The notes under the pieces are model-generated. The model ran no database searches. It was not told where the DNA came from and saw only the letters and a list, made by a program, of their open reading frames with translations. The position numbers and the translations under genes are program-made. This document shows, piece by piece, positions 16,313-25,492 of a DNA stretch of 64,000 nt (the first letter of the stretch is position 1; every line of letters begins with the position of its first letter). The DNA comes from Streptomyces sp. CG 926 (GTDB lineage Bacteria; Actinomycetota; Actinomycetes; Streptomycetales; Streptomycetaceae), in the NCBI RefSeq assembly GCF_003148825.1, contig NZ_QGGZ01000011.1, forward strand, positions 310,001-374,000, in the 5' to 3' direction.

Positions 16313-17254
16313 GTGAACAGCCATACCTTCCGCATGCCCGCGGCCGTCCTCCTCGCCACGGGAGCGGTCGCCCTGCTCACCGCACCGCCCGCCTTCGCCA
16401 CGGGAGGAGGCGCGGCGGGGGGTGAGGGCAAGGCCGGCGCCGTCGTCCTGCGCGCCGGACTGGACGTGCGCCTGCTCAGCACCGTGCACGTCCCGCTGAA
16501 GACGACCCTCAACGAGGTCAGTGCCCCGGCGACGGCCGAGAAGACCGCGTTGACCGTCACGCTGGACGGTGTCGAGGGGAACAAGCCGGTCAGTGTGCTG
16601 CGCGCCGAGGTGGCCACCTCCAAGGCGACCGCCGACAAGGCCCGATCCGAGGCGGAGGCGAACCTCGCCAAGGCCACCGTCCACGTCCCCGGACTGCCGC
16701 TGCTCTCCCTCATCGAGGTGGAGAAGGTCACCTCCAAGGCCGTCTGCGAGGCGGGCAAGAAGCCGGTGGCCAGTGCGAACGTCCTCGGGACGGTGACGGC
16801 GCTCGGCAAGAAGGTCACCCTGTCCGCGGGCGGCCCCACCAAGGTGGAGGTCCCGGGAGTGGGCCGGATCGACCTGGAGTTGTCCGGTACGGAGACCACC
16901 TCCACCACGGCGGCCGCGGCCGCGCTCCGCCTGAAGATCGCGGTCGACCCGCTCAACCTGAACGTGGCGAAGGTCGACGGCGAGATCGTGCTCGCCGAGG
17001 CGCACTGCCAGTCCCCGGCGGGCGCGGCGCCGGCCCAGCCCGCGAACCCGGACATCAAGCCCCAGACGGCGACCGGTACGGGCGCCGGCCCGGCCACGTC
17101 CGGCGGCGCTGCCGGCACCACAGGCACCACCGGCGCCAACCTCGCCGAGACCGGCGGCGGTTCACTGACCCCCTACGTCGCGGGCGGGGCCCTGACCCTG
17201 CTCGCCATCGGCGGGGGCGCGCTCCTGATCACCCGACGGGGCAGGGCCTCGTAG
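16313..17254 (+). CDS. SCO1860-type sortase-anchored (LAETG) surface protein
   Basis: A 313-residue cell-surface protein. A signal peptide occupies residues about 1-30 (hydrophobic LLATGAVALLTAPPAFA). The body is Ala/Lys/Val/Thr-rich with two Cys. A Gly/Thr/Ala-rich spacer (about 245-280) precedes the sorting signal LAETG, then a hydrophobic segment (YVAGGALTLLAIGGGALLI) and a basic tail (RRGR). LAxTG motifs are substrates of class E sortases in Streptomyces; no sortase gene is in the window. GTG 16313 is chosen because the signal peptide follows; the open frame to 16220 adds residues with no signal character. The function of the family is unknown. Confidence 0.85.
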   Translation: MNSHTFRMPAAVLLATGAVALLTAPPAFATGGGAAGGEGKAGAVVLRAGLDVRLLSTVHVPLKTTLNEVSAPATAEKTALTVTLDGVEGNKPVSVLRAEVATSKATADKARSEAEANLAKATVHVPGLPLLSLIEVEKVTSKAVCEAGKKPVASANVLGTVTALGKKVTLSAGGPTKVEVPGVGRIDLELSGTETTSTTAAAAALRLKIAVDPLNLNVAKVDGEIVLAEAHCQSPAGAAPAQPANPDIKPQTATGTGAGPATSGGAAGTTGTTGANLAETGGGSLTPYVAGGALTLLAIGGGALLITRRGRAS

Positions 17255-17278
17255 GGCGGCCGGGAGCCCCGGGCCGCC
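17255..17278. terminator. Possible hairpin after the surface protein gene
   Basis: GGCGGCC (17255-17261) and GGCCGCC (17272-17278) form a seven-pair stem directly after the TAG stop. Between it and the convergent gene end at 17400 I see no gene. Confidence 0.4.
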
Positions 17279-17399
17279 ACCCGGCACGCCCACCCCGAGG
17301 AGCGCACGGAGGGGAGCGCTCGACGGGGTGACGGGCGAGGACGGGCGGCGGCCCGGGGCGACCCACGGCCGACGGGCTCCCGGCGCGCCCCGGTGCTCC

Positions 17400-18635
17400 T
17401 CAGCGGGCGGCGTGCTCCAGGCCCTGTCCGCCCGCGCCGCGTGTCATCACGGCCTCGGTGACCTGCTGGTCGATCCGCGCGTACTCGCTGCGCTTCGCGG
17501 CCGGGAGCGAGGTGTCCGAGGCCGCGCAGGAGGCGCAGACGACACGGAACGGCGGCCCCATGTCCGAGTACTGCGTGAGGTATTCGGCCTTCACCACCTC
17601 CCAGCGGCCCGGCCGGCCCGCCGCCGGGGAGAAGGTGAAGCGGGGGACCGAGGACTGGTTGCCGCGCAGCTTGTCGGCCGGCACGAAGCTGGCGACCTGG
17701 TCGCCCATCCCGAAGACCACCCAGGTGCCGTTGATCTTCTCGTAGGGCTGCGGAACGTGGTTGTGGGTGCCGATGATCAGATCGATGTCGGGGAGCCCGT
17801 CGGCCGCACGGGAGGCTGTCAGCGCCTGCGCCAGCGCCTTCTGCTGCTCGTCGGGCGCCGTCTGCCACTCGGTACCCCAGTGGACGCTCAGCACCACCAC
17901 GTTCGCGCCCTGCGCCCGGGCGGCCCGGGCGTCCGCGATGATCCGGTCCTGGTCGATCAGATTTACGGCCCACGGCTTGCCCTGCGGAAGCGGGATGCCG
18001 TTCGTGCCGTACGTGTAGGAGAGCTGGGCGACCTTCGCCCCGCCCGCCGCGAGCAGCGCCGGAGCCTTCGCCTCCTCCGCGCTGCGGGCCGAGCCGACGT
18101 GCGGGATGCCGACCCGGTCGAGGTGCTCCAGGGTGCGGGCGAGGCCCTCGTAGCCGTCGTCCAAGGTGTGGTTCGAGGCGGTGGAACAGCTGTCGTACCC
18201 GGCGTCCTTGAGTGCGTCCGCCAACTGGTGCGGGGCCTTGAAGGTGGGATAGCCGGTGTAGGGGCCGCCGGGGCGCCCGTACGGTATCTCGTGGTGGCAT
18301 ATCGCCAGGTCGGCGGCGGACACCAGGGGTTTGACCCCGGCGAGTATCTTCCGGAAGTCGTACTCCCCGGCCTTGCCCGCGTCGTCCGCCGACCGCTGGA
18401 CGATCGACGGGTACGGGATGATGTCGCCGGTCGCCACCAGGGTGAACGGCTTCCCGGCGGCCGCCGGGGCGGTGCCCTCGGGCGTGTCCGCATCGCTCTG
18501 CGCCGGCCTGCCCTGGAACCGCTGCCCCGTGGCGGGCGCCGCCCCGTCGTCCAACAGTCGCGGGACGGCGTAGATCCCGCCGCCCACGACCGCCAGCGCG
18601 GCCAGTACCGCGCCCGTCCTCATGGATGCCTTCAT
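17400..18635 (-). CDS. CapA-family (PGA_cap) calcineurin-like protein, membrane-anchored
   Basis: A 411-residue protein with an N-terminal hydrophobic segment (about residues 5-25) that serves as anchor or signal, then a CapA/PGA_cap metallophosphatase-like domain: ATGDIIPYPSI near 67, CHHE, TASNHTLDDG (metal-ligand Asn-His) near 153, LSVHWGTEW near 240 and IGTHNHVPQ near 285. CapA proteins take part in poly-gamma-glutamate export in Bacillus, but lone homologues in actinobacteria have no settled role. ATG 18635 is preferred over ATG 18653 because GGGGGCGG precedes it. It converges on the surface protein gene. Confidence 0.82.
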   Translation of the reverse strand: MKASMRTGAVLAALAVVGGGIYAVPRLLDDGAAPATGQRFQGRPAQSDADTPEGTAPAAAGKPFTLVATGDIIPYPSIVQRSADDAGKAGEYDFRKILAGVKPLVSAADLAICHHEIPYGRPGGPYTGYPTFKAPHQLADALKDAGYDSCSTASNHTLDDGYEGLARTLEHLDRVGIPHVGSARSAEEAKAPALLAAGGAKVAQLSYTYGTNGIPLPQGKPWAVNLIDQDRIIADARAARAQGANVVVLSVHWGTEWQTAPDEQQKALAQALTASRAADGLPDIDLIIGTHNHVPQPYEKINGTWVVFGMGDQVASFVPADKLRGNQSSVPRFTFSPAAGRPGRWEVVKAEYLTQYSDMGPPFRVVCASCAASDTSLPAAKRSEYARIDQQVTEAVMTRGAGGQGLEHAAR

Positions 18636-18809
18636 GTCCGCCCCCGATGTCATGCGCCGATGCGGGGATCCTCACCCGGCCCCGCCCCCGCGGCCATCGT
18701 AAGGGGCCGAACGGGTGACGGCCCTGTCGGCGCTCGGTGACGAGCCCAGGTCAGGAGCCTGCCGAGGAGGCAGGCGGAACCGGCCCGCCCGCCCCGGCTC
18801 GGCGCGCGG

Positions 18810-20231
18810 TCAGCGGGCGGCCAGTGCGAGGGCGTGGTCCATGGCCTGGAGCAGCCGGCCCGTCGTCGCCCGGTCGCGCACCGCCAGGCGCAGCCAGGAG
18901 TGGTCCAGCCCCGGGAAGGTGTCCCCGCGGCGGACGGCGAAGCCGAGGGCGCGCAGCCGGGTGCGGACCTCCGCCCCGCCCGCCACCCGGATCAGGACGA
19001 ACGGCCCCTCCGCCACCCCGACGGACGTCACCTCGTCGAACTCCGCGAGCCCGGCCAGCAGGTGCGCCCGGTCCACCGCGATCCGCCGGGCCGCCTCCTC
19101 CGCCTCGGCCAGCGCCGCCGGAGCCATGCAGGCCTCGGCCGCCACCAGAGCCGGGGTCGAGACCGGCCACAGCGGCTGCGCGGCCGCCAGCTTCGCGATC
19201 ACCTCGGGCTCGGCCAGTACGTAGCCGATCCGCAGCCCCGCCAACCCCCACGTCTTGGTCAGGCTCCGCAGCACCACCAGCCCCGGCAGGTCCATCCGTC
19301 CGGCCAGGGCCTCCCGCTCGCCCGGGACCGCGTCCATGAACGCCTCGTCCACGACCAGGATCCGGCCGGGCCGGGCCAGCGCGGCCAGGGTTCCCGCCGG
19401 GTGCAGTACGGACGTCGGGTTGGTCGGATTGCCGATCACCACGAGATCCGCGTCCTCGGGCACGTCCGCCGGGTCCAGCCGGAAGCCGTCCGCCGCCCGC
19501 AGCACCACCCGCTCGACCTCGTGCCCGGCGTCCCGCAGGGCCGCTTCCGGCTCGGTGAACTGCGGATGCACCACGACCGGTCGTACGGCTCCCAGAGCCC
19601 GGGCGATCAGTACGAAGGCCTCCGCGGCCCCGGCCGTCAACAGCACCCGCTCGACCGGCAGCCCGTGCCGAGCCGCCACCGCCGCGCGGGCGGGCCGCCC
19701 GTCGGGATATGCGGCCAGATCCCTGAGCGAGGCGGCGATCCGCTGCTTGAGCCAGTCCGGGGGCGTGTCCGCACGGACGTTGACGGCCAGGTCCACCAGC
19801 GCCGAGCCCGCGTCGATCACCTCGGCGTCCCCGTGGTGGCGCAGGTCGTGCGTGTGCGCCGTGGCCACGGCGCAGGTCGCCGCCACCGACCGCCGCTTGG
19901 GCACGAGGAGTTCCCCACCGCCCGCGAGGGCGGCGGCCTCCGCCACCGAGGGGGTCCCGGTGGCGGCACGCGCCGCCTCCGAGGGATGCGGCACGGTGAT
20001 GGCGGCGAGCCGGTCGACGGGATAGCTCACCAGGGGAACGCCGAATCGTTTCGCCGCACCCGTGATCCCGGGCTCGTCCGCCTTCGACTCCACCGTGGCC
20101 AGCGCCGTCACCGACCCCACGGCCAGCCCGGCCCCCCGCAGCGTCTCCTCGACCAAGGCGCAGACCTCCGCGACGGAAACCCCCTCGCGTCCGCCGACCC
20201 CGACCACCACCTGCGTCGTGTACTCGCCCAC
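18810..20231 (-). CDS. cobC: CobE/CbiG C-terminal domain fused to CobC-type PLP enzyme
   Basis: A 473-residue fusion. Residues about 5-120 match the CobE/CbiG C-terminal domain (VVVGVGGREGVSVAEV, ATVESKADEPGI, LVPKRRSVAATCAVA), a cobalamin factor family. Residues about 140-473 are a class I/II aminotransferase of the CobC/CobD threonine-phosphate decarboxylase type, with PLP Lys in SLTKTWGLAGLRIGY (about residue 343) and NPTNPT for phosphate-side binding. It would supply the aminopropanol phosphate side chain. GTG 20231 has GGAGGGAGGG ideally placed; the frame stays open to GTG 20297 without such a site. Mycobacterial Rv2231c is a related CobC-like protein. It is separated from the other cob genes by the ZIP transporter. 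Confidence 0.88.
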   Translation of the reverse strand: MGEYTTQVVVGVGGREGVSVAEVCALVEETLRGAGLAVGSVTALATVESKADEPGITGAAKRFGVPLVSYPVDRLAAITVPHPSEAARAATGTPSVAEAAALAGGGELLVPKRRSVAATCAVATAHTHDLRHHGDAEVIDAGSALVDLAVNVRADTPPDWLKQRIAASLRDLAAYPDGRPARAAVAARHGLPVERVLLTAGAAEAFVLIARALGAVRPVVVHPQFTEPEAALRDAGHEVERVVLRAADGFRLDPADVPEDADLVVIGNPTNPTSVLHPAGTLAALARPGRILVVDEAFMDAVPGEREALAGRMDLPGLVVLRSLTKTWGLAGLRIGYVLAEPEVIAKLAAAQPLWPVSTPALVAAEACMAPAALAEAEEAARRIAVDRAHLLAGLAEFDEVTSVGVAEGPFVLIRVAGGAEVRTRLRALGFAVRRGDTFPGLDHSWLRLAVRDRATTGRLLQAMDHALALAAR

Positions 20232-20406
20232 CGGGGGCCCTCCCTCCGTAGTCACCGTCACCGCCGCCGGCATGGGAACCGGCACCGTCACTTGCACCGA
20301 GACAGCACCGGCACCGCTACCGGAACCGGCCGTTCGTCAACACTCGGTTACCCGCCACCCGCGCGCGGACGTGCGCGCGGCGCGAGGAGTCTGTATTCAG
20401 GGGCGC

Positions 20407-21132
20407 ATGGCCGTGATCGTGGCGCTGGGCGCGTTCCTGATGACCCTGGCGGGCGGATGGGCGGCGCAGCGCGTCACCGACCGCCGCCACCTCGTGCTGG
20501 GCCTGGCCGGCGGGCTGATGCTCGGCGTCGTCGGCCTCGACCTGCTCCCGGAGGCGCTCCACGCGGCGGGCGACGAGGTGTTCGGTGTCCCGCTCGCCCT
20601 GCTGCTCTTCGTGGCCGGCTTCCTGGTCGCGCACGTCGTGGAACGGCTGCTGGCGGTCCGCCAGGCCGCGCACGGCGCCGAGGACGGCGCCCGCGTGCCC
20701 CAGGTCGGGCTCACCGCGGCCGCGGCCATGGTCGGCCACAGCCTCGCCGACGGGGTGGCCCTGGGCGCGGCCTTCCAGGTCGGCGGGGGGATGGGGGTGG
20801 CCGTGGCGCTGGCCGTCATCACCCACGACTTCGCCGACGGGTTCAACACCTACACCCTCACCAGCCTCTACGGGAACGACCGCCGCAAGGCCCTGATCAT
20901 GCTCTTCGCGGACGCCGTCGCCCCGGTCGTGGGCGCGGCGTCCACTCTGCTGTTCACCCTTCCGGAGGAACCCCTCGGCGCGTACCTCGGCTTCTTCGGA
21001 GGCGTCCTGCTGTACCTCGCGTCCGCCGAGATCCTCCCCGAGGCCCACCACAAGCACCCCGCCCTGTCCACGCTGATGTGCACGGTGGGCGGGGTGGCCG
21101 GGATCTGGCTCGTGGTGGGCATCGCGGACTGA
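20407..21132 (+). CDS. ZIP-family divalent metal transporter
   Basis: A 241-residue membrane protein with seven or eight hydrophobic segments. The ZIP signature appears twice as metal-binding helices: GHSLADGVALGAAFQ (about residues 114-128) and THDFADGFNTY (about 138-148), with HxxxD patterns that bind zinc or another divalent metal. The loop between early helices is short (RQAAHGAEDGARVP). It lies between cobC and cobB in opposite orientation, and an attractive guess is cobalt or zinc supply to the chelatase step, but substrate cannot be read from sequence. No Zur-like palindrome was recognised upstream. Confidence 0.8.
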   Translation: MAVIVALGAFLMTLAGGWAAQRVTDRRHLVLGLAGGLMLGVVGLDLLPEALHAAGDEVFGVPLALLLFVAGFLVAHVVERLLAVRQAAHGAEDGARVPQVGLTAAAAMVGHSLADGVALGAAFQVGGGMGVAVALAVITHDFADGFNTYTLTSLYGNDRRKALIMLFADAVAPVVGAASTLLFTLPEEPLGAYLGFFGGVLLYLASAEILPEAHHKHPALSTLMCTVGGVAGIWLVVGIAD

Positions 21133-21152
21133 GCGTCGGCCGGGGACGGAGG

Positions 21153-22562
21153 TCACCGCCGTGCTGCCGCGGCTTCCGTGAAGCGACGGGCGACGGACGG
21201 CTCCGCCGCCCAGTGCGTGTGCAGGTAGCTGGCGTGCACGCCCTGCTGCACGAAGCCCTCGACCCGGCGTTCCGGGTGGGTGAACCCCCAGGCCGGAGCC
21301 GCACCGGCGCCCGGCTCGATCACCGTCCGGTGGAACTCGTGCCCGCGCAGGCGGGTCCCGGCCCGCGCGAGCGCGCTGTCCGACACCGCCACCGCCTCGC
21401 GGTAGCCGAGGGTGAGGCGTTCCGACATCCGCGCGTCGGCGTCGAGCACCCCGCACATGGGCTTCCCGTCCAGCGACCGGCCCAGGTAGAGCAGCCCGGC
21501 GCACTCGGCGGCGACCGGGCCGCCGGCCGCGGCGAAGGCGGCGACGGCCGCCCGCAGCGGCTCGTTGGCGGACAGTTCGGGCGCGTACATCTCCGGGAAG
21601 CCGCCGCCTATCACCAGGCCGGCGGTGCCGGGCGGGAGTGCCTCGTCCCGTAGCGGGTCGAAGGTGACGACCTCCGCTCCGGCGGCGGTGAGCAGCTCGG
21701 TGTGTTCGGCGTAGGAGAAGGTGAACGCGGCGCCGCCGGCGACCGCGATCACCGGTGCGGCTCCGCCGGCGGCGAGGCCGCCCTCGGACCCGGGCGCCTC
21801 GAACCCCGGGGAGGCCGCCTCCGGCCGATGGGGCGACCACGCCTCGCACTCCAGGGGCGGGGCCGTGCGGGCCAAGGCCATCAGGGCATCCAGGTCGCAG
21901 CCCGCCCGGACCTGCGCGGCCAGCGCCGACACCGACGCCAGCGCGTCGGTGTGCCGCTCGGCCACCGGGACCAGCCCCAGGTGGCGCGACGGCGTGGCCA
22001 CCTGCGGAGCCCGCCGCAGGACGCCGAGCACCGGCATCCCCGCCTCCTCCAAGGCCTCCCGCAGCATCACCTCGTGCCGGTCGGAGCCGACCTTGTTCAG
22101 GATCACCCCGCCCAGACGTACCTGCGGGTCGAAGGACGCGAAGCCGTGCACCAGCGCCGCCACCGACCGCGACTGCGAGGAGGCGTCGACCACCAGCACC
22201 ACCGGTGCCCGCAGCAACTTCGCGACCTGCGCCGTCGACGCCAGTTCACCCCGGCCCGCGGCGCCGTCGTAGAGCCCCATGACGCCCTCGACCACGGCCA
22301 GATCGCACCCGGCCGCCCCGTGCGCGAACAGCGGAGCGACGAGGTCCGGCCCGCACATGAAGGCGTCGAGGTTGCGGCCCGGCCGGCCGGTGGCCAGCGC
22401 GTGGTAGCCGGGGTCGATGTAGTCGGGCCCGGCCTTGTGCGGGGACACGGCGAGGCCGCGCTCCGAGAAGGCCGCCATCAGGCCCGTGGCCACGGTGGTC
22501 TTGCCGCTCCCCGAGGAGGGAGCGGCGATGACCAGCCGTGGAATAGGGAACGAAGTCACCAC
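21153..22562 (-). CDS. cobB: Cobyrinate a,c-diamide synthase
   Basis: A 469-residue glutamine-dependent amidotransferase that amidates the a and c carboxylates of the corrin ring. The P-loop ATPase domain begins with APSSGSGKTTVATG (about residues 14-27), followed by KAGPDYIDP, and VVEGVMGLYDG near 90. The C-terminal class I glutaminase has its nucleophile in AAECAGLLYLG (about 348) and His in HASYLHTHW near 444. Two GTG codons, 22562 and 22559, are possible; the second gives a four-base GTGA overlap with the cobO stop. An Ala/Gly/Pro-rich linker separates the domains. Confidence 0.95.
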   Translation of the reverse strand: MVTSFPIPRLVIAAPSSGSGKTTVATGLMAAFSERGLAVSPHKAGPDYIDPGYHALATGRPGRNLDAFMCGPDLVAPLFAHGAAGCDLAVVEGVMGLYDGAAGRGELASTAQVAKLLRAPVVLVVDASSQSRSVAALVHGFASFDPQVRLGGVILNKVGSDRHEVMLREALEEAGMPVLGVLRRAPQVATPSRHLGLVPVAERHTDALASVSALAAQVRAGCDLDALMALARTAPPLECEAWSPHRPEAASPGFEAPGSEGGLAAGGAAPVIAVAGGAAFTFSYAEHTELLTAAGAEVVTFDPLRDEALPPGTAGLVIGGGFPEMYAPELSANEPLRAAVAAFAAAGGPVAAECAGLLYLGRSLDGKPMCGVLDADARMSERLTLGYREAVAVSDSALARAGTRLRGHEFHRTVIEPGAGAAPAWGFTHPERRVEGFVQQGVHASYLHTHWAAEPSVARRFTEAAAARR

Positions 22563-23155
22563 TCGATGCCCTTCTGGCCCTTCTGCCCCGTGTCCATCGG
22601 GTGCTTGACCTTGGTCATCTCGGTGACCAGGTCCGCGAACTCCACCAGCTTCTCCGGCGCGTTGCGGCCCGTGATCACCACGTGCTGCGTGCCGGGGCGG
22701 GTCCGCAGCACCTCGATCACCTCGTCGACGTCGATCCAGCCCCAGTGCATCGGGTAGGCGAACTCGTCGAGCACGTACAGCTTGTGCGTCTCGGCGGCCA
22801 GATCGCGCTTGACCTGCTCCCAGCCTTCCTTGGCCGCCTGCTCGTTGTCGAGCTGCGCGTCACGCTGGACCCAGGACCAGCCCTCGCCCATCTTGTGCCA
22901 GACGACGGATCCGCCCTCGCCGGAGGCGCCGAGCACCTTGAGCGCGTTCTCCTCGCCGACCTTCCACTTCGCCGACTTCACGAACTGGAACACCCCGATC
23001 GGCCAGCCCTGGTTCCAGGCGCGCAGCGCCAGCCCGAAGGCCGCCGTGGACTTGCCCTTGCCGGGGCCGGTGTGGACGAAGACCAGCGGCCGGTTGCGGC
23101 GCTGGCGCGTCGTGAGCCCGTCGTCCGGAACGACGGACGGCTGTCCCTGAGGCAT
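22556..23155 (-). CDS. cobO: Cob(I)yrinic acid a,c-diamide adenosyltransferase
   Basis: A 199-residue CobO/BtuR/CobA-type ATP:corrinoid adenosyltransferase that adds the upper adenosyl ligand. The P-loop is HTGPGKGKSTAAFG (residues 28-41), followed by QFVKSAKWKVGEE, and DEFAYPMHWGWID and VITGRNAP in the C-terminal half. The ATG overlaps the TAA stop of the upstream chelatase gene (TAATG), and its end overlaps cobB, so the three are translated in tandem. Confidence 0.95.
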   Translation of the reverse strand: MPQGQPSVVPDDGLTTRQRRNRPLVFVHTGPGKGKSTAAFGLALRAWNQGWPIGVFQFVKSAKWKVGEENALKVLGASGEGGSVVWHKMGEGWSWVQRDAQLDNEQAAKEGWEQVKRDLAAETHKLYVLDEFAYPMHWGWIDVDEVIEVLRTRPGTQHVVITGRNAPEKLVEFADLVTEMTKVKHPMDTGQKGQKGIEW

Positions 23156-25290
23156 TACGCGGCCCTCCTGTTGCTGCTGTTGGGTGAAGCGGTGGACGCC
23201 ACCGCGGTACGTACGTTCTTCACGAGCCCGGCCAGCGAATCCGCCCGCAGCCCGTCCAGCGTGACGGCGGGCCCGCCCAGGTCACGGGCCAGCACGTCGG
23301 CCAGCCCCAGCCGGACCGGCCCGGACTCGCAGTCCACGACCACCGAGGCGACGCCCCCGGCCTGCAGCAGCCGCGCGCTGTGCCCCGCGAGCTCCCGCGG
23401 GCTGCTGTCCGTACGGCCCCCGACGTTCCCGGCCGAGGTGGCCCGCCCGTCGGTGACCACCACGAGCAGCGGCCGGCGCGAGGGATCCCGGAGCCGCTCG
23501 ATCCGCAGCACCTCGTGCGCCTTCAACAGCCCGGCGGCCAGCGGGGTCCGGCCGCCCGTCGGCAACTGCTCCAGCCGGGCCGCCGCCGCGTCCACCGAGG
23601 AGGTCGGCGGCAGGGCCAGCTCGGCCGTGGCACCCCGGAAGGTGATCAGGCCGACCTTGTCCCGGCGCTGGTACGCGTCGAGGAGCAGCGACAGCACGGC
23701 GCCCTTGACCGCGCTCATGCGCTGCCGGGCGGCCATGGAACCGGAGGCGTCGACGACGAAGAGGACGAGGTTGCCCTCGCGGCCCTCCCGTGTGGCCTGG
23801 CGCAGATCGTCCTTGCGGATCACGAGACCGCGCCCGTCGCGACCGCGCGCCTTCTGATGCGGGGCGGCGGCCTGGATCGTCGCGGTCAGGTGCAGCTTCG
23901 TCAGGTGCCCGCGCGGGCGCTGGGCCCCGGTGGTGCGGCCGTGGGCGGTGCGGGCGCGGGAGCGGCGTCCGGACGCGCCCTCGCCCAGGCCCGGCACGCT
24001 GAGCATCTTGGTCCGGAACGGCTCGGCGGCACGCACCGCGGCCTGCTCGGGGCCGGCGGCCTCCTGGGCGGAGGGCTGCGGAGCCTCGGGCGTCTCCGCG
24101 GGGGCCTCGCCGGAGTCGGGGGCCTCGGCCTCGGGGGTCTCGGCCGGGGCGCCCGGGTCCTGGGACCCGTCGCCCTGCGGGGGCGTACCACCGGGGCCTC
24201 CGTCGGGACCGCCGTCCTCGGGGCCGCTGTCGTCAGGGCCCTCCGGCTCCGGCTCCGGCTCGGGCTCCGGGTCCTCGTCGGGGAACTCGTCCAGGATCCG
24301 ATCGAGCATGTCCTCGTCCAGCCCGGGCGCGTCGAACGGGTTGCGGCGCCGCCGATGGGGGAGCGCCAGCAACGCGGCCTGCCGGACGTCTTCCTTCCGT
24401 ACGTCGGTCCGACCGGCCCAGGCGGCCAGCGCGGTCGCGGTCCGCGCCATCACGATGTCGGCCCGCATCCCGTCGACCTCGAACCCGGCGCAGGTCGCCG
24501 CGATCTGCAGGAGCGCGGTGTCGCCGAGCGAGACCTTCGGGAGCAGCGCCCGCGCGGCCACCACCCGGGCGCGGACCTCGTGCTCGTCCCCGGCCCAGCG
24601 GGTCGCGAAGCCCGCGGGATCGTCCTCGTAGGCGAGCCGGCGGCGGACCACCTCGACGCGCTGGGCGGGCTCGCGGGAGGCGGCCACCTCGACGGTGAGC
24701 CCGAACCGGTCGAGGAGCTGCGGGCGCAGCTCGCCCTCCTCGGGGTTCATGGTGCCGACGAGCAGGAACCGGGCGGCGTGGCGCACGGAGACGCCCTCGC
24801 GCTCGACGTAGGACGACCCCATGGCTGCGGCATCGAGGAGGACGTCCACCAAATGGTCATGGAGAAGATTCACTTCATCCACGTAGAGGATCCCGCGGTG
24901 GGCGTCGGCGAGCAGGCCGGGCTCGAAGGCCTTCACACCCTCGGCGAGGGCCCGTTCGATGTCGAGGGCGCCGACGAGGCGATCCTCGGATGCGCCGACG
25001 GGCAGCTCCACCATGCGGGCGGGCCGGACTCCACCAGGGCCGGACTCGTGCGGGCCGTCCGGGCAGGCCGGGTCCGGCGTGGTGGGCGCGCACGAGAACC
25101 GGCAGCCGGGCACGACCTCGACCTGGGGCAGCAGCGCCGACAGCGCGCGCACGGCCGTGGACTTGGCGGTCCCCTTCTCACCGCGCACGAGCACGCCGCC
25201 GACGGCGGGGCTCACGGCGTTGAGCAGCAGCGCCAGCCGGAGGTCGTCCTGCCCGACAACGGCGGAGAACGGGAAGTGGACGCTGCTCAT
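23155..25290 (-). CDS. Chelatase-type AAA+ ATPase fused to VWA domain (ChlI/ChlD-like)
   Basis: A 711-residue motor subunit of metal chelatases, joining the ChlI/BchI-type AAA+ part and the ChlD-type part. The AAA+ domain has Walker A GEKGTAKST (about residue 38), Walker B ILYVDEVNLL (about 134) and sensor GTMNPEEGEL. An acidic, Pro-rich linker with a DPEPEPEPEPEG run follows (about 338-420), then a VWA domain with MIDAS DASGSMAARQRM near 518. With the cob genes around it, it likely powers cobalt insertion with CobN, which is not in the window. ATG 25290 has GGAG ten bases upstream; 202 bases separate it from cobQ, so a separate promoter is possible. Confidence 0.9.
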   Translation of the reverse strand: MSSVHFPFSAVVGQDDLRLALLLNAVSPAVGGVLVRGEKGTAKSTAVRALSALLPQVEVVPGCRFSCAPTTPDPACPDGPHESGPGGVRPARMVELPVGASEDRLVGALDIERALAEGVKAFEPGLLADAHRGILYVDEVNLLHDHLVDVLLDAAAMGSSYVEREGVSVRHAARFLLVGTMNPEEGELRPQLLDRFGLTVEVAASREPAQRVEVVRRRLAYEDDPAGFATRWAGDEHEVRARVVAARALLPKVSLGDTALLQIAATCAGFEVDGMRADIVMARTATALAAWAGRTDVRKEDVRQAALLALPHRRRRNPFDAPGLDEDMLDRILDEFPDEDPEPEPEPEPEGPDDSGPEDGGPDGGPGGTPPQGDGSQDPGAPAETPEAEAPDSGEAPAETPEAPQPSAQEAAGPEQAAVRAAEPFRTKMLSVPGLGEGASGRRSRARTAHGRTTGAQRPRGHLTKLHLTATIQAAAPHQKARGRDGRGLVIRKDDLRQATREGREGNLVLFVVDASGSMAARQRMSAVKGAVLSLLLDAYQRRDKVGLITFRGATAELALPPTSSVDAAAARLEQLPTGGRTPLAAGLLKAHEVLRIERLRDPSRRPLLVVVTDGRATSAGNVGGRTDSSPRELAGHSARLLQAGGVASVVVDCESGPVRLGLADVLARDLGGPAVTLDGLRADSLAGLVKNVRTAVASTASPNSSNRRAA

Positions 25291-25492
25291 GAAACGGCAA
25301 CTCCTTCGAGTGGCTTGCGATGGATGTCGGCACCGAGACGGCGACGGTTCGCCAGGCTCGACGCATGCTCCCTGCGCCGGCAGGGATGACCCTCTGCTGC
25401 ACGAGCACCTGATCGAGCTGTTGCTCTGCTCCCCGGGACAGCGGGGATGGCGGACCCCTTCGGGGCGAGGACCGCCCGCGGGGCTCCGCCCG
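25291..25492. other. Leader between cobQ and the chelatase gene
   Basis: A 202-base gap with a CCCTGC-CGGC-GCAGGG hairpin near 25370-25385 and no B12 box. It may hold a secondary promoter for chelatase-cobO-cobB, or the genes may be read from the riboswitch promoter. Confidence 0.4.

Noticed and set aside
18834-21653. 939-residue plus-strand open frame
   Set aside because: Runs antisense through the cobC fusion and through the ZIP gene in another frame; no domain is visible.
25291-25492. Second cobalamin riboswitch before the chelatase gene
   Set aside because: No B12 box and no GAATC/GCCACTG core; only a small hairpin.
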